Shown piece by piece: positions 51,579 to 60,323 of a stretch of 60,655 bases of DNA. The notes under the pieces were generated by a model. That model made no database searches, had not been told where the DNA came from, and worked only from the letters and a program-made list of their open reading frames with translations. The position numbers and the translations under genes were made by a program. This DNA comes from Paracoccus yeei ATCC BAA-599 (lineage in GTDB: Bacteria > Pseudomonadota > Alphaproteobacteria > Rhodobacterales > Rhodobacteraceae): NCBI RefSeq assembly GCF_000622145.1, contig NZ_JHWH01000027.1, forward strand, positions 1 through 60,655. The letters are read 5' to 3'. Numbering within the stretch: position 1 is the first letter of the stretch; each line of letters begins with the position of its first letter.

Positions 51579-52334
51579 TCAGCCGGCCTTTCGGGCGCGG
51601 CTTTGGGCGAGACGATAGCTCTGGCCATTCATTTCGAGAATGCTGACGTGGTGGGTCAGCCTGTCGAGAAGCGCGCCGGTGAGGCGTTCGGAGCCGAATG
51701 TCTCGGTCCATTCGTCAAAAGGCAGATTGCTGGTGATCAGGGTCGATCCGCGCTCGTAGCGTTGCGAGATCAGCTCGAACAGGAGTTCGGCGCCGGTTTT
51801 CGACAAGGGCACGAAGCCGAGTTCGTCGATGATGAGAAGCTTGTATCCGGCCATCTGCTTCTGAAGGCGGAGCAAACGGCGCTCGTCGCGGGCCTCCATC
51901 ATCTCGCTGACCAGGGCCGCGGCGGTGGTGAAGCCGACGGACAGGCCCTTCTGGCAGGCGGCCAGACCAAGGCCGAGCGAGATGTGCGTCTTGCCCGTGC
52001 CACTGGGGCCGAGAGCAATAATGTTCTGGCGCCGCTCGATCCATTCGCACCGGGCCAGTTCCAGCACCTGCATCTTGTTGAGCTTCGGGATGGCCGTGAA
52101 GTCGAAGCTGTCCAGGCTTTTGACGGCCGGGAACCTGGCGGCCTTGATGCGCCGCTCGACCATCCGCCGTTCCCGATCGATCAGTTCCAGTTCGACGAGC
52201 CGGGCGAGATATCGGACATGGTCCACGCCTTCCGCCGCACATTGCCGGGCCAGTTTCTGGTGTTCTCGTAGGAAGGTCGGCAGTTTCAGCGTCTTGAGGT
52301 GATGGGCAAGCAGGATTTCCGGGGCGTCGCTCAT
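51579..52334 (-). CDS. istB: IS21 helper ATPase IstB
   Basis: A 251-residue AAA+ ATPase that assists IstA in target selection. Walker A is GPSGTGKT, Walker B region KLLIIDELGFVPLSKTGAELLFELIS. ATG 52334 overlaps the istA stop (ATGA), as usual for IS21. The longer open frame to 52754 is an antisense-like extension and not used. Intact. Confidence 0.95.
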   Translation of the reverse strand: MSDAPEILLAHHLKTLKLPTFLREHQKLARQCAAEGVDHVRYLARLVELELIDRERRMVERRIKAARFPAVKSLDSFDFTAIPKLNKMQVLELARCEWIERRQNIIALGPSGTGKTHISLGLGLAACQKGLSVGFTTAAALVSEMMEARDERRLLRLQKQMAGYKLLIIDELGFVPLSKTGAELLFELISQRYERGSTLITSNLPFDEWTETFGSERLTGALLDRLTHHVSILEMNGQSYRLAQSRARKAG

Positions 52335-53830
52335 GCCACGCCCTCCGCATTGACAGACAGCAGCCGCATGTAGGAGCGGGCCTCGGTCTTCTCGACCCTG
52401 GCCCTGGGCAGGTAGGGATAGCAGTCCAGATCCAGCCGGGGTGGCCGGCGCTCCACCCGGCACAACAAGAGATGCTTCACCGCATCGAAGCCGATCGCCC
52501 CCATCTGCAGCGCCTGCCTCACGGCCGCATGCAGATCGGCCAGATCGAAGGTTTCCAGAAGCCGCAGGACCTGGACATATTCGCGTCGGCCGTGCCGGTT
52601 CATCCGTGCCTCCATCAGCCGGCGCAGGGTGGCGAACTCCTCTGGCAGGTCCCAGTCCTGCAATGGTGCCGCCTGATCCAACGCATTGATCTTCTGCTCG
52701 ATCAGCGGAAGGTAATGGAGCGGGTCGAAGACGATCTCGTCGCGATCCCAGCACCGGGGATGGCGGGCGATCACTTCGCCCCGGCAGCCGATCACCACCT
52801 CATGGATATAGCCCCGGATCCAGACATCCTGATGGCCGTAAGCGACAGGCACCGAATAGTCGTTGGTCTTGTAGCGCACCAGCGATTGCGACGACACGCG
52901 GCCGGTCGCTTGATCGCAGGCATCAAAGGGCGCCGCCGGGAGCGGGCGCATCGCGGCGAGATCGCGCTGCAGTCGCTCGCCGATCGTTTCGCTCTCGCCG
53001 CGAAGGACATCGTGCTGACGCCGCTTGCAACGCTCCTCCAGCCAGAGGTTGAATTCTTCCCAACTGGCGAACTCAGGCATCGGCACCAAGAAGTTGCGGC
53101 GGCAATAGCCCACCAAGCCTTCGACATTGCCTTTGTCGTTCCCCTTGCCAGGGCGGCCATAGCGATCCCGGATCAGGTAATGCGACAGAAACCCGCTGAA
53201 CAGCGCCGCCCGCTTGCGGGTGTCATCCGGCAGGATCTTCGCCACCAGGCAGCGGTCATTGTCGTAGACGATCGACTGCGGAACCGCCCCAAAAAAGGCA
53301 AAGGCATGGACATGACCGTCCACCCAGGCCTCGGCAACCGCCGCCGGATAGGCACGGACGTAGCAGGCGTCGCTATGCGGCAAGTCCAGCACGAAGAAAT
53401 GCGCCTTCTGTTCGACACCTCCGATCCGAACCATTGCCTCGCCGAAGTCGGCCTGCGCGTGCCCCGGGGGATGCGCCAGCGGCACAAATACCTCCTGGCC
53501 CCGACGCTTACGTTCCCGGATATAATCCTTGATGATCGTGTAGCCCCCGGTGAACCCGCATTCCTCGCGAAGCCGGTCAAACACCCGCTTCGCCGTATGC
53601 CGCTGCTTGCGCGGCATGGTCCGGTCCGCCTCCAGCCAATCCTCGATGATCGGGATGAACGGATCAAGCTTCGGGCGCTTGACCTCGGCCGTCCGCCGGT
53701 AGCCCGGAGGAACCGAGAACGTCATCATCTTCGCGACCGTGTCGCGCGGCGATATGTTGAATTCCGTCGCCGCCTGACGCTGGCTCATACCAGCAGCACA
53801 GGCCTGACGAACCTTGAGATAGAGTTCCAC
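52331..53830 (-). CDS. istA: IS21 transposase IstA
   Basis: A 499-residue DDE transposase. An N-terminal HTH (GMSQRQAATEFNISPRDTVAKMM) precedes the integrase core: HAQADFGEA (first Asp), FGAVPQSIVYDNDRC (second Asp) and GKGNDKGNVEGLVGYCRR (Glu). The C-terminal part has the beta-barrel YKTNDYSVPVAYGHQ. All catalytic residues are present, so the element may be active. Confidence 0.95.
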   Translation of the reverse strand: MELYLKVRQACAAGMSQRQAATEFNISPRDTVAKMMTFSVPPGYRRTAEVKRPKLDPFIPIIEDWLEADRTMPRKQRHTAKRVFDRLREECGFTGGYTIIKDYIRERKRRGQEVFVPLAHPPGHAQADFGEAMVRIGGVEQKAHFFVLDLPHSDACYVRAYPAAVAEAWVDGHVHAFAFFGAVPQSIVYDNDRCLVAKILPDDTRKRAALFSGFLSHYLIRDRYGRPGKGNDKGNVEGLVGYCRRNFLVPMPEFASWEEFNLWLEERCKRRQHDVLRGESETIGERLQRDLAAMRPLPAAPFDACDQATGRVSSQSLVRYKTNDYSVPVAYGHQDVWIRGYIHEVVIGCRGEVIARHPRCWDRDEIVFDPLHYLPLIEQKINALDQAAPLQDWDLPEEFATLRRLMEARMNRHGRREYVQVLRLLETFDLADLHAAVRQALQMGAIGFDAVKHLLLCRVERRPPRLDLDCYPYLPRARVEKTEARSYMRLLSVNAEGVA

Positions 53831-53950
53831 GCTGTAGATCCTCCCATCCTCCCTGCAGCCGCAGAAAGGGAAAAGGTGGACGACTTTTACGCCGCCCGCA
53901 GCAGCACCATGCCGCCGCTAACGTGGACTAATTTCGCACCGCCATTCTCA

Positions 53951-54574
53951 CGCGATCTGGCCTATCTCGCCGAGAACGGCCTGTTGAAGGTCTCGGTCCG
54001 CCTTTATGGCGCCCTCCTCGAGCAGGGCAGCTACGAGGTGGAAGACGACAGACAGTGGTTCACCATTCCCGAGGATCGGTCGCCATTCCATGGGCTTCAG
54101 GATCTTCGCACCCATGATGTCTACCGCCTGTTCCATGAGGGATCGATCCGGGTCTCTCACTTCGACGCTCCCAAGGATCGCTATTGCGTCGTGCTGAAGC
54201 CCGAGGACGGGATCCTGGTGCATAAGGAAGAACTGGTCGTTCGGCGCGAGGAGCGCCATCGCGCCGAGGCCAGGCATGGGCTGGGCGGCAGAAGACGGAC
54301 ATCCGAGACCGTCTTCCAGCAACGCCACGAGTTCAGCGAGATCATTCTGGGCGAACGGACCTTCCTGCTCGGGCCGATCCAGGCGCGCGTGGTGCGCATT
54401 CTCCATGATGCCGCCTCGAGCGAATTGCCATGGCGGCATGGGAAGATGGTGCTGGCCGAGGCCGGCTCCTCCTGCACGCGCATGTCGGACCTGTTCAAGA
54501 CGCAGCCTGAATGGCGCAAGCTGATCCAGTCCGACCGCCGCGGCCGCTATCGCCTCAATATCCGATTCTCCTGA
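53951..54574 (+). pseudogene. 5'-truncated winged-helix protein next to IS21
   Basis: From the IS21 right tip the plus strand is open for 207 codons with real protein character: LAYLAENGLLKVSVRLYGALLEQG; LRTHDVYRLFHEGSIRVSHFD; and a C-terminal winged-helix-like part (LGPIQARVVRILHDAASSELPW; CTRMSDLFKTQPEWRKLIQ). No native start remains; the upstream continuation is antisense IS21. It ends 12 nt before a good terminator. The family is not recognised. It was probably a DNA-binding protein of the prophage or host and lost its N-terminus to the insertion or rearrangement. Confidence 0.6.
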
Positions 54575-54585
54575 TCGACTGCCCG

Positions 54586-54612
54586 AGCCCGGCCACGCCG
54601 GGCTTTTTGTTG
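54586..54612 (+). terminator. Rho-independent terminator
   Basis: AGCCCGGC (54586-54593), loop CAC and GCCGGGCT (54597-54604) form a perfect 8-bp stem followed by TTTTTGTTG. It ends the truncated winged-helix gene transcript. Confidence 0.85.
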
Positions 54613-54861
54613 ATGGCTGCGGGGGGGGGCATCCCCATAGGCGCTAACTTAAGGGTGGGCACTTGGAATCATGATGCAATTCCTCGGGCAGATGCGAACG
54701 ACCGATTCCATAAACATTAACTGGCAGGCCCTGATCGGACTGGCAGTCTCTGATAACGCGGCTGTCGCAATCCGTTGATCTCGAAGCGACGGCGCGGGAG
54801 ACCGGCGTGCGCATGCGGCGGCGTGTCTTTCCATCTGCGGCGAAACTGTCGAATCCGGGTT
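54613..54861. other. Intergenic region with solo IS4-like end
   Basis: After a run of nine G, ATCCCCATAGGCGCTAACTT (54631-54650), continuing AAGGG, resembles ATGCCCCACAAGCGTTAAGT (57821-57840), continuing CAAGGGG, where the IS4-family fragment ends. Both have the same orientation. No gene is seen here. It may be the remnant of a second IS4-family copy. Confidence 0.35.
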
Positions 54862-55326
54862 TCAGGACAGTTCTATCCGCTCTATCCCCTTGAGGAAGCG
54901 GTTGATCACGTCGAGTTCGTCGTCGGAAATGCCTTCGATCAATTCGGCATAGCGCGACCGGAGCTGATGGTATGCCGAAAGCAACCGCTCCTGCTGGCCC
55001 TCTACGGGTTCGATGATGATGCCGCGCCGGTCGTGGCTGTTGGGAACGCGCCGGACGAAGCCCGCCCGTTCCAGCCGGTCGATCGCCGCGGTCGCCGAGC
55101 CGGTCGAGATGCCGAGATAGTCCGACAGCATTGTCGGCGTCACCGGCTCGTCGGCCGTCTCCAGCAATTCCAGCGAAGCGAGATCGGTTCCGTGGATACC
55201 CAGCCTGCGTGCGACGGTGGCGTCCAGCCTTAGCACCTTGCGAAGCACCGACCGCAAATCGCGCCGCAACTGTTGCTCCTTTTCCAATCGGGAATCCGCT
55301 GCCCTTGTCATGTCGTGCCGTTGCAT
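54862..55326 (-). CDS. MarR-family transcriptional regulator
   Basis: A 154-residue winged-helix repressor: LEKEQQLRRDLRSVLRKVLRL dimer helices, VTPTMLSDYLGISTGSATAAIDRL as the HTH, FVRRVPNSHDRRGIIIEPVEG as the wing. It is divergent from the HlyD-like gene and almost certainly controls it, with release by a small phenolic or toxic ligand in typical family members. ATG 55311 (MTRAAD) is an alternative start. Confidence 0.9.
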   Translation of the reverse strand: MQRHDMTRAADSRLEKEQQLRRDLRSVLRKVLRLDATVARRLGIHGTDLASLELLETADEPVTPTMLSDYLGISTGSATAAIDRLERAGFVRRVPNSHDRRGIIIEPVEGQQERLLSAYHQLRSRYAELIEGISDDELDVINRFLKGIERIELS

Positions 55327-55334
55327 CTATATGG

Positions 55335-55366
55335 CTCTACCATAGAGTTACTTGACAGCACATATA
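55335..55366. promoter_or_regulatory. MarR operator and divergent promoter region
   Basis: CTCTA-CCA-TAGAG (55335-55347) is a short inverted repeat in the 78-bp gap between marR-like and hlyD-like genes. CTTGACA (55351-55357) and TATAAT (55362-55367 region) follow, but they are only about 5 nt apart and cannot serve the same promoter. The repeat is a reasonable MarR site. Confidence 0.5.
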
Positions 55367-55404
55367 ATGCCGACTTGCCCACAGCGCCAGATGGATTGTT
55401 CCGC

Positions 55405-56643
55405 ATGACAACCGAGAGGACCCCACAGCCTGGAGACGATGCCGGTGACGTTGAACACGCGCCGGCGACACCACTGGTCACCAGGCAAGATGCAAGTGAG
55501 CCGGAGCCTGAATCGGCTCCCGTCACCCTCGAGGACGAAGCTGCTCCCAATGCGGAGCCGTTGCCCGGAAATCGAGGAAACCCCGCAAAGAAAATCGCGG
55601 CGCTGCTCGTGGTTGTCCTGGCGGTGTTCGTCAGTTGGTATGCGGTCTCGGACCGGCTCGCGCCCTATTCGTCGAGAGGCACGGTGTCGGCCTATGTTGC
55701 GCAGATTGCCCCGAGGGTCGCCGGGCAGGTGACCGAAGTCTTCGTCGAGGACAACACGATCGTCGATCAGGACGAGCCGCTGTTCCAGCTCGACCGCCGT
55801 CCATTCGAACTGGCGGTCCGTCAGGCGGAGGTTGGTCTGGCGCAGGCCGTTCAGGCGACTGACGCCTCGGCAGCGGCGATCGCCTCGTCTCAGGCACGCG
55901 TGTCCCAGGCGCGGGCCAGTCTCGAGAACGCGCGCACCGCCGCCAACCGGACCGCGTCGCTCTTCGAGCGAGGAGTGGTGGCCCAGGCGCAGGTCGACAA
56001 CGCAAGGGCCGAGTTGCGTGTCGCCGAAGCCCAACTCGAAGCCGCCGAGGCCGACCTGCAAAGCGCCCTGCTGCAACTGGGCAAGGACGGCGGCGCGTCA
56101 AATCCGCAGATCATGGCGGCGCAACTCCAACTGGAGCAGGCGCAGCTCAACCTTCTCTATTCGACCGTCACCGCGCCGACCCGTGGCGTCGTCACCAACC
56201 TGCAACTTGCCATCGGTCAGTTCGCGGCGGCGGGCTCGCCCGTAATGACCTTCTTCGATTCGCGCGGAGCGTGGATCACCGCCGATCTGCGTGAGAACCA
56301 GATCGGCAACATCGAACCCGGCGACGAAGTGGAAATCCTGTTCGACGCCATGCCGGGCCAGACCTTCAGGGGGCGCGTCCATTCGATCGCATGGGGTATC
56401 GATCCGGGCCGCACCTCGGCCGGCGGCCTGATGCAGAACCGTCCGGAAAACCAGTGGTTCGAGCCGGCCCGCCGCATGCCGGTCCACATCGAGCTTGAGG
56501 GCGGCATGCAGGCGTGGCCATTGACCGTCAAGGCAGGCGCCAAGGTCAGCGTCGTCGTCTATGCGGGAGGGACCGGAACGCCGATCTCGGGCGTGGCCTC
56601 GACACTTCTCAAGATACAGTCCTGGCTATCCTATCTGTATTGA
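55405..56643 (+). CDS. HlyD/EmrA-type membrane fusion protein
   Basis: A 412-residue periplasmic adaptor. A cytosolic acidic start is followed by one membrane helix (IAALLVVVLAVFVSWYAV, about 64-81), a biotinyl-lipoyl half (VAQIAPRVAGQVTEVFVEDNTIV), a long coiled-coil hairpin (Ala/Gln-rich, 150-250), the second lipoyl half (LLYSTVTAPTRGVVTNL) and a beta-barrel (IGNIEPGDEVEILFDAMPG). It would link an inner-membrane pump to an outer channel. ATG 55405 begins the conserved part. No outer-membrane channel gene is adjacent. Confidence 0.9.
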   Translation: MTTERTPQPGDDAGDVEHAPATPLVTRQDASEPEPESAPVTLEDEAAPNAEPLPGNRGNPAKKIAALLVVVLAVFVSWYAVSDRLAPYSSRGTVSAYVAQIAPRVAGQVTEVFVEDNTIVDQDEPLFQLDRRPFELAVRQAEVGLAQAVQATDASAAAIASSQARVSQARASLENARTAANRTASLFERGVVAQAQVDNARAELRVAEAQLEAAEADLQSALLQLGKDGGASNPQIMAAQLQLEQAQLNLLYSTVTAPTRGVVTNLQLAIGQFAAAGSPVMTFFDSRGAWITADLRENQIGNIEPGDEVEILFDAMPGQTFRGRVHSIAWGIDPGRTSAGGLMQNRPENQWFEPARRMPVHIELEGGMQAWPLTVKAGAKVSVVVYAGGTGTPISGVASTLLKIQSWLSYLY

Positions 56644-56652
56644 GGTCGATCC

Positions 56653-57690
56653 ATGTATGTCGCACCGCGCCCGCATGTCGATGACGATCCGCTGTTCGCG
56701 GTCCGGCTGTCGAGCGCGGCGGTCGTCGGCTTCGGCCTGGCGATCCTGCTTCAGTCACCGATGCCGATGTTGCCCCCGGCGCTGATCGTCGGCCTGATGG
56801 CCGGCATGCGCAAGGCGTTCGATCCGAAGAAGGCGGTCGGCGGGCCTGTGGCGATGATCATCATGGTGATCTTGATATCCGGGCTGGTGGAATTGGCGCG
56901 GCCGATGCCGCTGGTTCTCATCACGCTGACGGGCGCGCTGTGCGTTCTGTCCTATTACATCATCCTCAGCACCGGCAACCCGATCGGCATGCTGGTCGCG
57001 ATCGTCGCGGTTCTGATGTCCGTCATGCGCATGTCGTCCGCCGTGATGATGGACTACATGCGCGACGGCTTCATCGAGGCGAGCCTGTGCGCCCTTGTCG
57101 CCATACCCCTTCTCTACGCTGTGTTCCCGCCGCGTGCGAAGGAAATGATGGTCGAGATCTACCAGCCGGCCAGCGAAGGCCATCACGTGCTGCGCGCATT
57201 CATCCGGGGCGGCGTCCTGCTGCTCCTGTCGTTCTGGCTCTATGCCGTTCTCGATGCGGCCAATCTGATGCTCGCCGTCGCCGCCGTCTTCGTGCTGGTA
57301 TTTCCGACACGCGAACAGCTCTATGCCGAGGCGTGGGAACGTACTCTCGCCACGATGATTGGCGCGGCGATCTCGTTCGCCATCCTCTATTCCTTCGACT
57401 ACATGGCGCACTTTCCCGTCCTGCTGATCCTTGTGTTCCTGGGTGGTCTCTTTCTCGCGAGCCGGATGATGAACGGCTCCCATCCGCCGATGGTCTACCA
57501 GTTCGCTTTCTCGGTCATGATCTCGCTCGTGGCCGGCGCGTTGTCGACGCAGAACCCGGTTTCGGCCAGCACGCTGCGCATCGTGCTCACGCTTGTCGGA
57601 GCGGTCGGAGCCGCATTCCTGACAGCCCTCCTCGAACGCCTGTTGATCGGCGACGAAGCGCATGACAGGCTGATTGTCCCGGAGCCGTGA
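56653..57690 (+). CDS. DUF2955/FUSC-like inner-membrane transport protein
   Basis: A 345-residue membrane protein with about ten helices in two similar halves (LSSAAVVGFGLAILLQSPMPMLPPALIVGLM; then FIRGGVLLLLSFWLYAVLDAANLMLAVAAVFV), the DUF2955 pattern related to FUSC/aromatic-acid exporters such as AaeB. It starts 9 nt after the HlyD-like gene, forming a two-gene efflux unit regulated by MarR. Probable substrates are aromatic or other organic compounds, by analogy only. Confidence 0.85.
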   Translation: MYVAPRPHVDDDPLFAVRLSSAAVVGFGLAILLQSPMPMLPPALIVGLMAGMRKAFDPKKAVGGPVAMIIMVILISGLVELARPMPLVLITLTGALCVLSYYIILSTGNPIGMLVAIVAVLMSVMRMSSAVMMDYMRDGFIEASLCALVAIPLLYAVFPPRAKEMMVEIYQPASEGHHVLRAFIRGGVLLLLSFWLYAVLDAANLMLAVAAVFVLVFPTREQLYAEAWERTLATMIGAAISFAILYSFDYMAHFPVLLILVFLGGLFLASRMMNGSHPPMVYQFAFSVMISLVAGALSTQNPVSASTLRIVLTLVGAVGAAFLTALLERLLIGDEAHDRLIVPEP

Positions 57691-57994
57691 TTGTCCCGCC
57701 AGCATAGCGGCGTGCCCGCGATCGGTGCAGGTCTTCAGCCCGGTGCAGTCGGGTCCAGCGTCATCCGGATCTGTCGCCTGATTGACACCCCTCCGCAAAC
57801 TACCTACGAAAGGGAAGGCCATGCCCCACAAGCGTTAAGTCAAGGGGATGGTTGCATTCCTTGCATCAGCAGCCTGGTTCTTCCTGCGTCTCGGTGGATC
57901 GCAAATGTGGCGCATGATGCCGGCGAAGCTGTTCGAGATTTCGCTCGCCGTTCGCACCGTCAAGATAACGGTGAGGATCGCATGCCGTAGGAGG
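57691..57994. other. Intergenic region with IS4-family end
   Basis: No gene is seen in these 304 bases. AAGCGTTAAGTCAAGGGGAT (about 57830-57849) is the likely terminal repeat of the IS4-family element, whose transposase remnant ends at 57995. The stretch between is IS 3' non-coding DNA. Confidence 0.4.
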
Positions 57995-58630
57995 CTATGC
58001 AGCCGCCACAGCGACATGGGCCTGGTTGACCACGGTTTCGTCGTCGCAGGGGGGAGAGTCGAGAACGTCGGTGACGGCCTCTTCGATCATCAGCGCCAGG
58101 ATAAGATGCGCCGTCAGCCAGGTTCTGGCCAATCGCACGTCCCTGGCCGGAAGCTTGTGGATGCCAAGACCACTCTTGAGACGCTTGAAGGCGAGTTCGA
58201 TCTGCCAGCGCAGCCGATAGACGTCCAGAACGGCTTTAGCCGTCATGTCGGCTGCCGGGATCGACGTCAGCAACATGACGAACCCCGTCGCCGCGACGGT
58301 TGTCGGCAGCATGACCTGACTGGAACGGCGGCGCTGATGTCTACTTATTGCCGACTTCAAGGAGCGTTCCGCCGCTTCGGCATCTTTCCGTTTGATGATG
58401 AGCCTTGCCTGAAACAGAGGCTTGCCGCGTCCCTTCTGCTTGTGGCCAGAGTGTTCGATGAAGACATCGATCTCGCGGACTTGGCCAATCCGCATCGGCG
58501 CATAAACGGCATTCCAGTCGACCGGATGGCCATCCATAATGACGATGCGTATGGTGCGCCAACCTGAGCGGACGATGAAATCGGCGCCGGCGGCAATCAC
58601 CTTTTCCAATGACGGCGCACGGGCATAGGC
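57995..58630 (-). pseudogene. IS4-family transposase, N-terminally truncated
   Basis: The C-terminal third to half of a DDE transposase. The IS4 signature Y-(2)-R-(3)-E-(6)-K is intact in YRLRWQIELAFKRLK, followed by SGLGIHKLPARDVRLARTW. Upstream parts visible include GADFIVRSGWRTIRIVIMDG and VFIEHSGHKQKGRGK. Beyond about 58630 the minus-strand frame runs into antisense of a P-type ATPase and is no longer transposase, so the first two catalytic Asp region is missing. Not functional. The exact junction cannot be fixed by eye. Confidence 0.75.
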
Positions 58631-59083
58631 GAAGAGCTTGGCCTGAGGCCCGAGGAAATCCACGCCGACATGCTTCCGGAGGACAAGGTCCGGATGGCTG
58701 GCGAACTGGCTGCCCGCGGCAAGGTCGCCTTCGTCGGCGATGGCGTCAATGACGCAGCGGCCCTGGCTCGCGCCGATGTGGGTATCGCTATGGGCGCCGC
58801 CGGGTCGGACGTCGCACTGCAGGCGGCGGACGTGGCTCTTCTTTCGGAGGATATGGGGCGTCTTGCGGAAGCCCATCGCCTGGCGCGCCGCACCTCGCGG
58901 ATCATCCGGCAGAACCTCGCCTTCGCCATGGGTGCGATGGCGATCCTTGTCACGGGCGGCCTGTTCTTCGAGCTTCCCCTACCGCTCGCCGTGATCGGTC
59001 GCGAAGGCGGAACGGTTCTGGTGGTGCTCAACGGCCTGCGCTTGCTGAGGGACCCTATCAGGCGCGGCAAAGCCAAGCCAACG
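58631..59083 (+). pseudogene. C-terminal fragment of heavy-metal P1B-type ATPase
   Basis: The frame opens in ELGLRPEEIHADMLPEDKV and contains the hinge motif VAFVGDGVNDAAALARADVGIAMG (given in two overlapping parts: VAFVGDGVNDAAAL and ARADVGIAMG), then SDVALQAADVALL and the last two membrane helices (FAMGAMAILVTGGLFF; LAVIGREGGTVLVVLNGLRLL). This is the end of a ZntA/CadA/CopA-type metal exporter. The phosphorylation domain and metal-binding helices are absent. It lies between an IS4 remnant and IS110 and is not functional. The frame stays open to 59173 without ATPase character. Confidence 0.8.
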
Positions 59084-59294
59084 TCACGAGATCAGGTCGC
59101 GACGGCCGCCAGCATCGTTGCTCCCGTCCAACGGCATGCCTACCGCAGGAAGATCCCGCGGCGCGCCGGTTGAACGCGACGACTCTCCAACTCGTTTCCG
59201 ACATGGAGATGGGGTGGATGCCGCTCTCACCCTGACGGCATCGCGATGTGCCATACTCGTGGTGTCGAAGCACAAGCTGAAGGAGAGGGCATCC

Positions 59295-60323
59295 ATGGAA
59301 GAAGTTAGCATTATCGGGGTCGATCTGGCAAAGAACGTGTTCCAGCTGCACGGGGCGGCAGCGGATGGGGTGGTTGTTTTCCGCAAGAAGCTGTCGCGAC
59401 TGCAGTTTGCGCGATTCATGACGGACCATCCCGCATGCGACGTGGCGATGGAGGCGTGTCCCAGCGCGCACCATTGGGCGCGGGAATTGTCCGCCTACGG
59501 GCACAGCGTCCGGCTCATTGCACCGCATTACGTCAAACCGTTCATCAAGCGCCAGAAAAACGACGCCGCCGACGCGGAAGCAATCGTTGAGGCAGCGATG
59601 CGTCCGACCATGCGGTTCGTCGAACCCAAGACCGAAGCCCAACAGGCCCGGGCGGTGGCGTTTCGCGCCCGCGAGCAGATCGTGAAGCAGCGGACCGAAG
59701 CGATCAACGCCCTTCGCGCGCACCTCTATGAATTCGGGCATGTGGCGCCGGAAGGGGTCGGATATATCCCGCGGCTGGCGAAGGTGGTCGAGGATCCTGG
59801 TTCGGGCCTGCCTGACCTGGCGCGAGACATCTGCCGCATGGTTCTGGAGCAGATCGAACTGTTGACGTCCCGCCTTACCGCAGTCTCGGCAAAGCTCGCC
59901 GCCGCGTCCAGGGCGGCCGCCATGCCCCGGCAGTTACAGACCATGCCGGGTGTCGGACCGATCACTGCGCTCGCAGTCGAAACCTTCGCGCCGCCGATGG
60001 ACCAGTTCCGGCGTGGCCGCGATTTTGCAGCTTGGCTCGGGTTGGTGCCGCGGCAACATTCTTCTGGCGGAAAACAGAGGCTGGGGAAAACATCGAAGAT
60101 GGGGCAGCGGGACATCCGGCGACTGCTTGTCACCGGCGCGATGGCGGTGGTCCGCTGGGCGCTGCGCCGTGGCGCACCGCAAAATCCCTGGCTTGAGCGC
60201 ATGCTGGAACGCAAGCCGCCGATGGTCGCAGCCTTCGCGCTGGCCAACAAGATGGCGCGCGGCATTTGGGCGATGCTGACGCGCGGCGAGGACTATCGCG
60301 ATCCGGTGATGGCCACCGCCTGA
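59295..60323 (+). CDS. IS110-family transposase
   Basis: A 342-residue DEDD recombinase. The N-terminal RuvC-like domain has Asp10 (IIGVDLAKNVFQLHG), Glu53 (VAMEAC), Asp90 and Asp93 (KNDAADAEAI). The C-terminal Tnp20 domain has LQTMPGVGPITALAVETFAP, the downstream serine region and KTSKMGQRDIRRLL. AGGAGAGGG precedes ATG 59295; the open frame from 59118 is longer but lacks this. Complete and probably active. IS110 elements use a non-coding bridge RNA made from an end region, which would lie in the flanks here (59174-59294 or 60324 onward). Confidence 0.95.
   Translation: MEEVSIIGVDLAKNVFQLHGAAADGVVVFRKKLSRLQFARFMTDHPACDVAMEACPSAHHWARELSAYGHSVRLIAPHYVKPFIKRQKNDAADAEAIVEAAMRPTMRFVEPKTEAQQARAVAFRAREQIVKQRTEAINALRAHLYEFGHVAPEGVGYIPRLAKVVEDPGSGLPDLARDICRMVLEQIELLTSRLTAVSAKLAAASRAAAMPRQLQTMPGVGPITALAVETFAPPMDQFRRGRDFAAWLGLVPRQHSSGGKQRLGKTSKMGQRDIRRLLVTGAMAVVRWALRRGAPQNPWLERMLERKPPMVAAFALANKMARGIWAMLTRGEDYRDPVMATA

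Larger units (their letters stand above)
51445..53950 (-). mobile_element. IS21-family insertion sequence
   Basis: The element encodes istA and istB on the minus strand. The left tip TGTCAACGGCGGAG at 51445 aligns with the reverse of the right tip ending CCGCCATTCTCA at 53950. Further subterminal repeats match (AGTTAGCGGC on the left near 51494-51503 and GCCGCTAACG near 53914-53923), as is usual for IS21. About 2.5 kb is normal. No target duplication is visible at these edges and the flanks belong to different genes, so it was followed by a deletion or rearrangement. Confidence 0.8.

Noticed and set aside
52472..53950. Plus-strand frame antisense to istA that runs into the winged-helix remnant
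   Set aside because: Only the part after the IS21 tip (53951-54574) has real protein character; the rest is antisense of the transposase.
55351..55367. TTGACA and TATAAT before the HlyD-like gene as one sigma-70 promoter
   Set aside because: Spacing is about 5 bases instead of 16-18, so the two boxes cannot act together.
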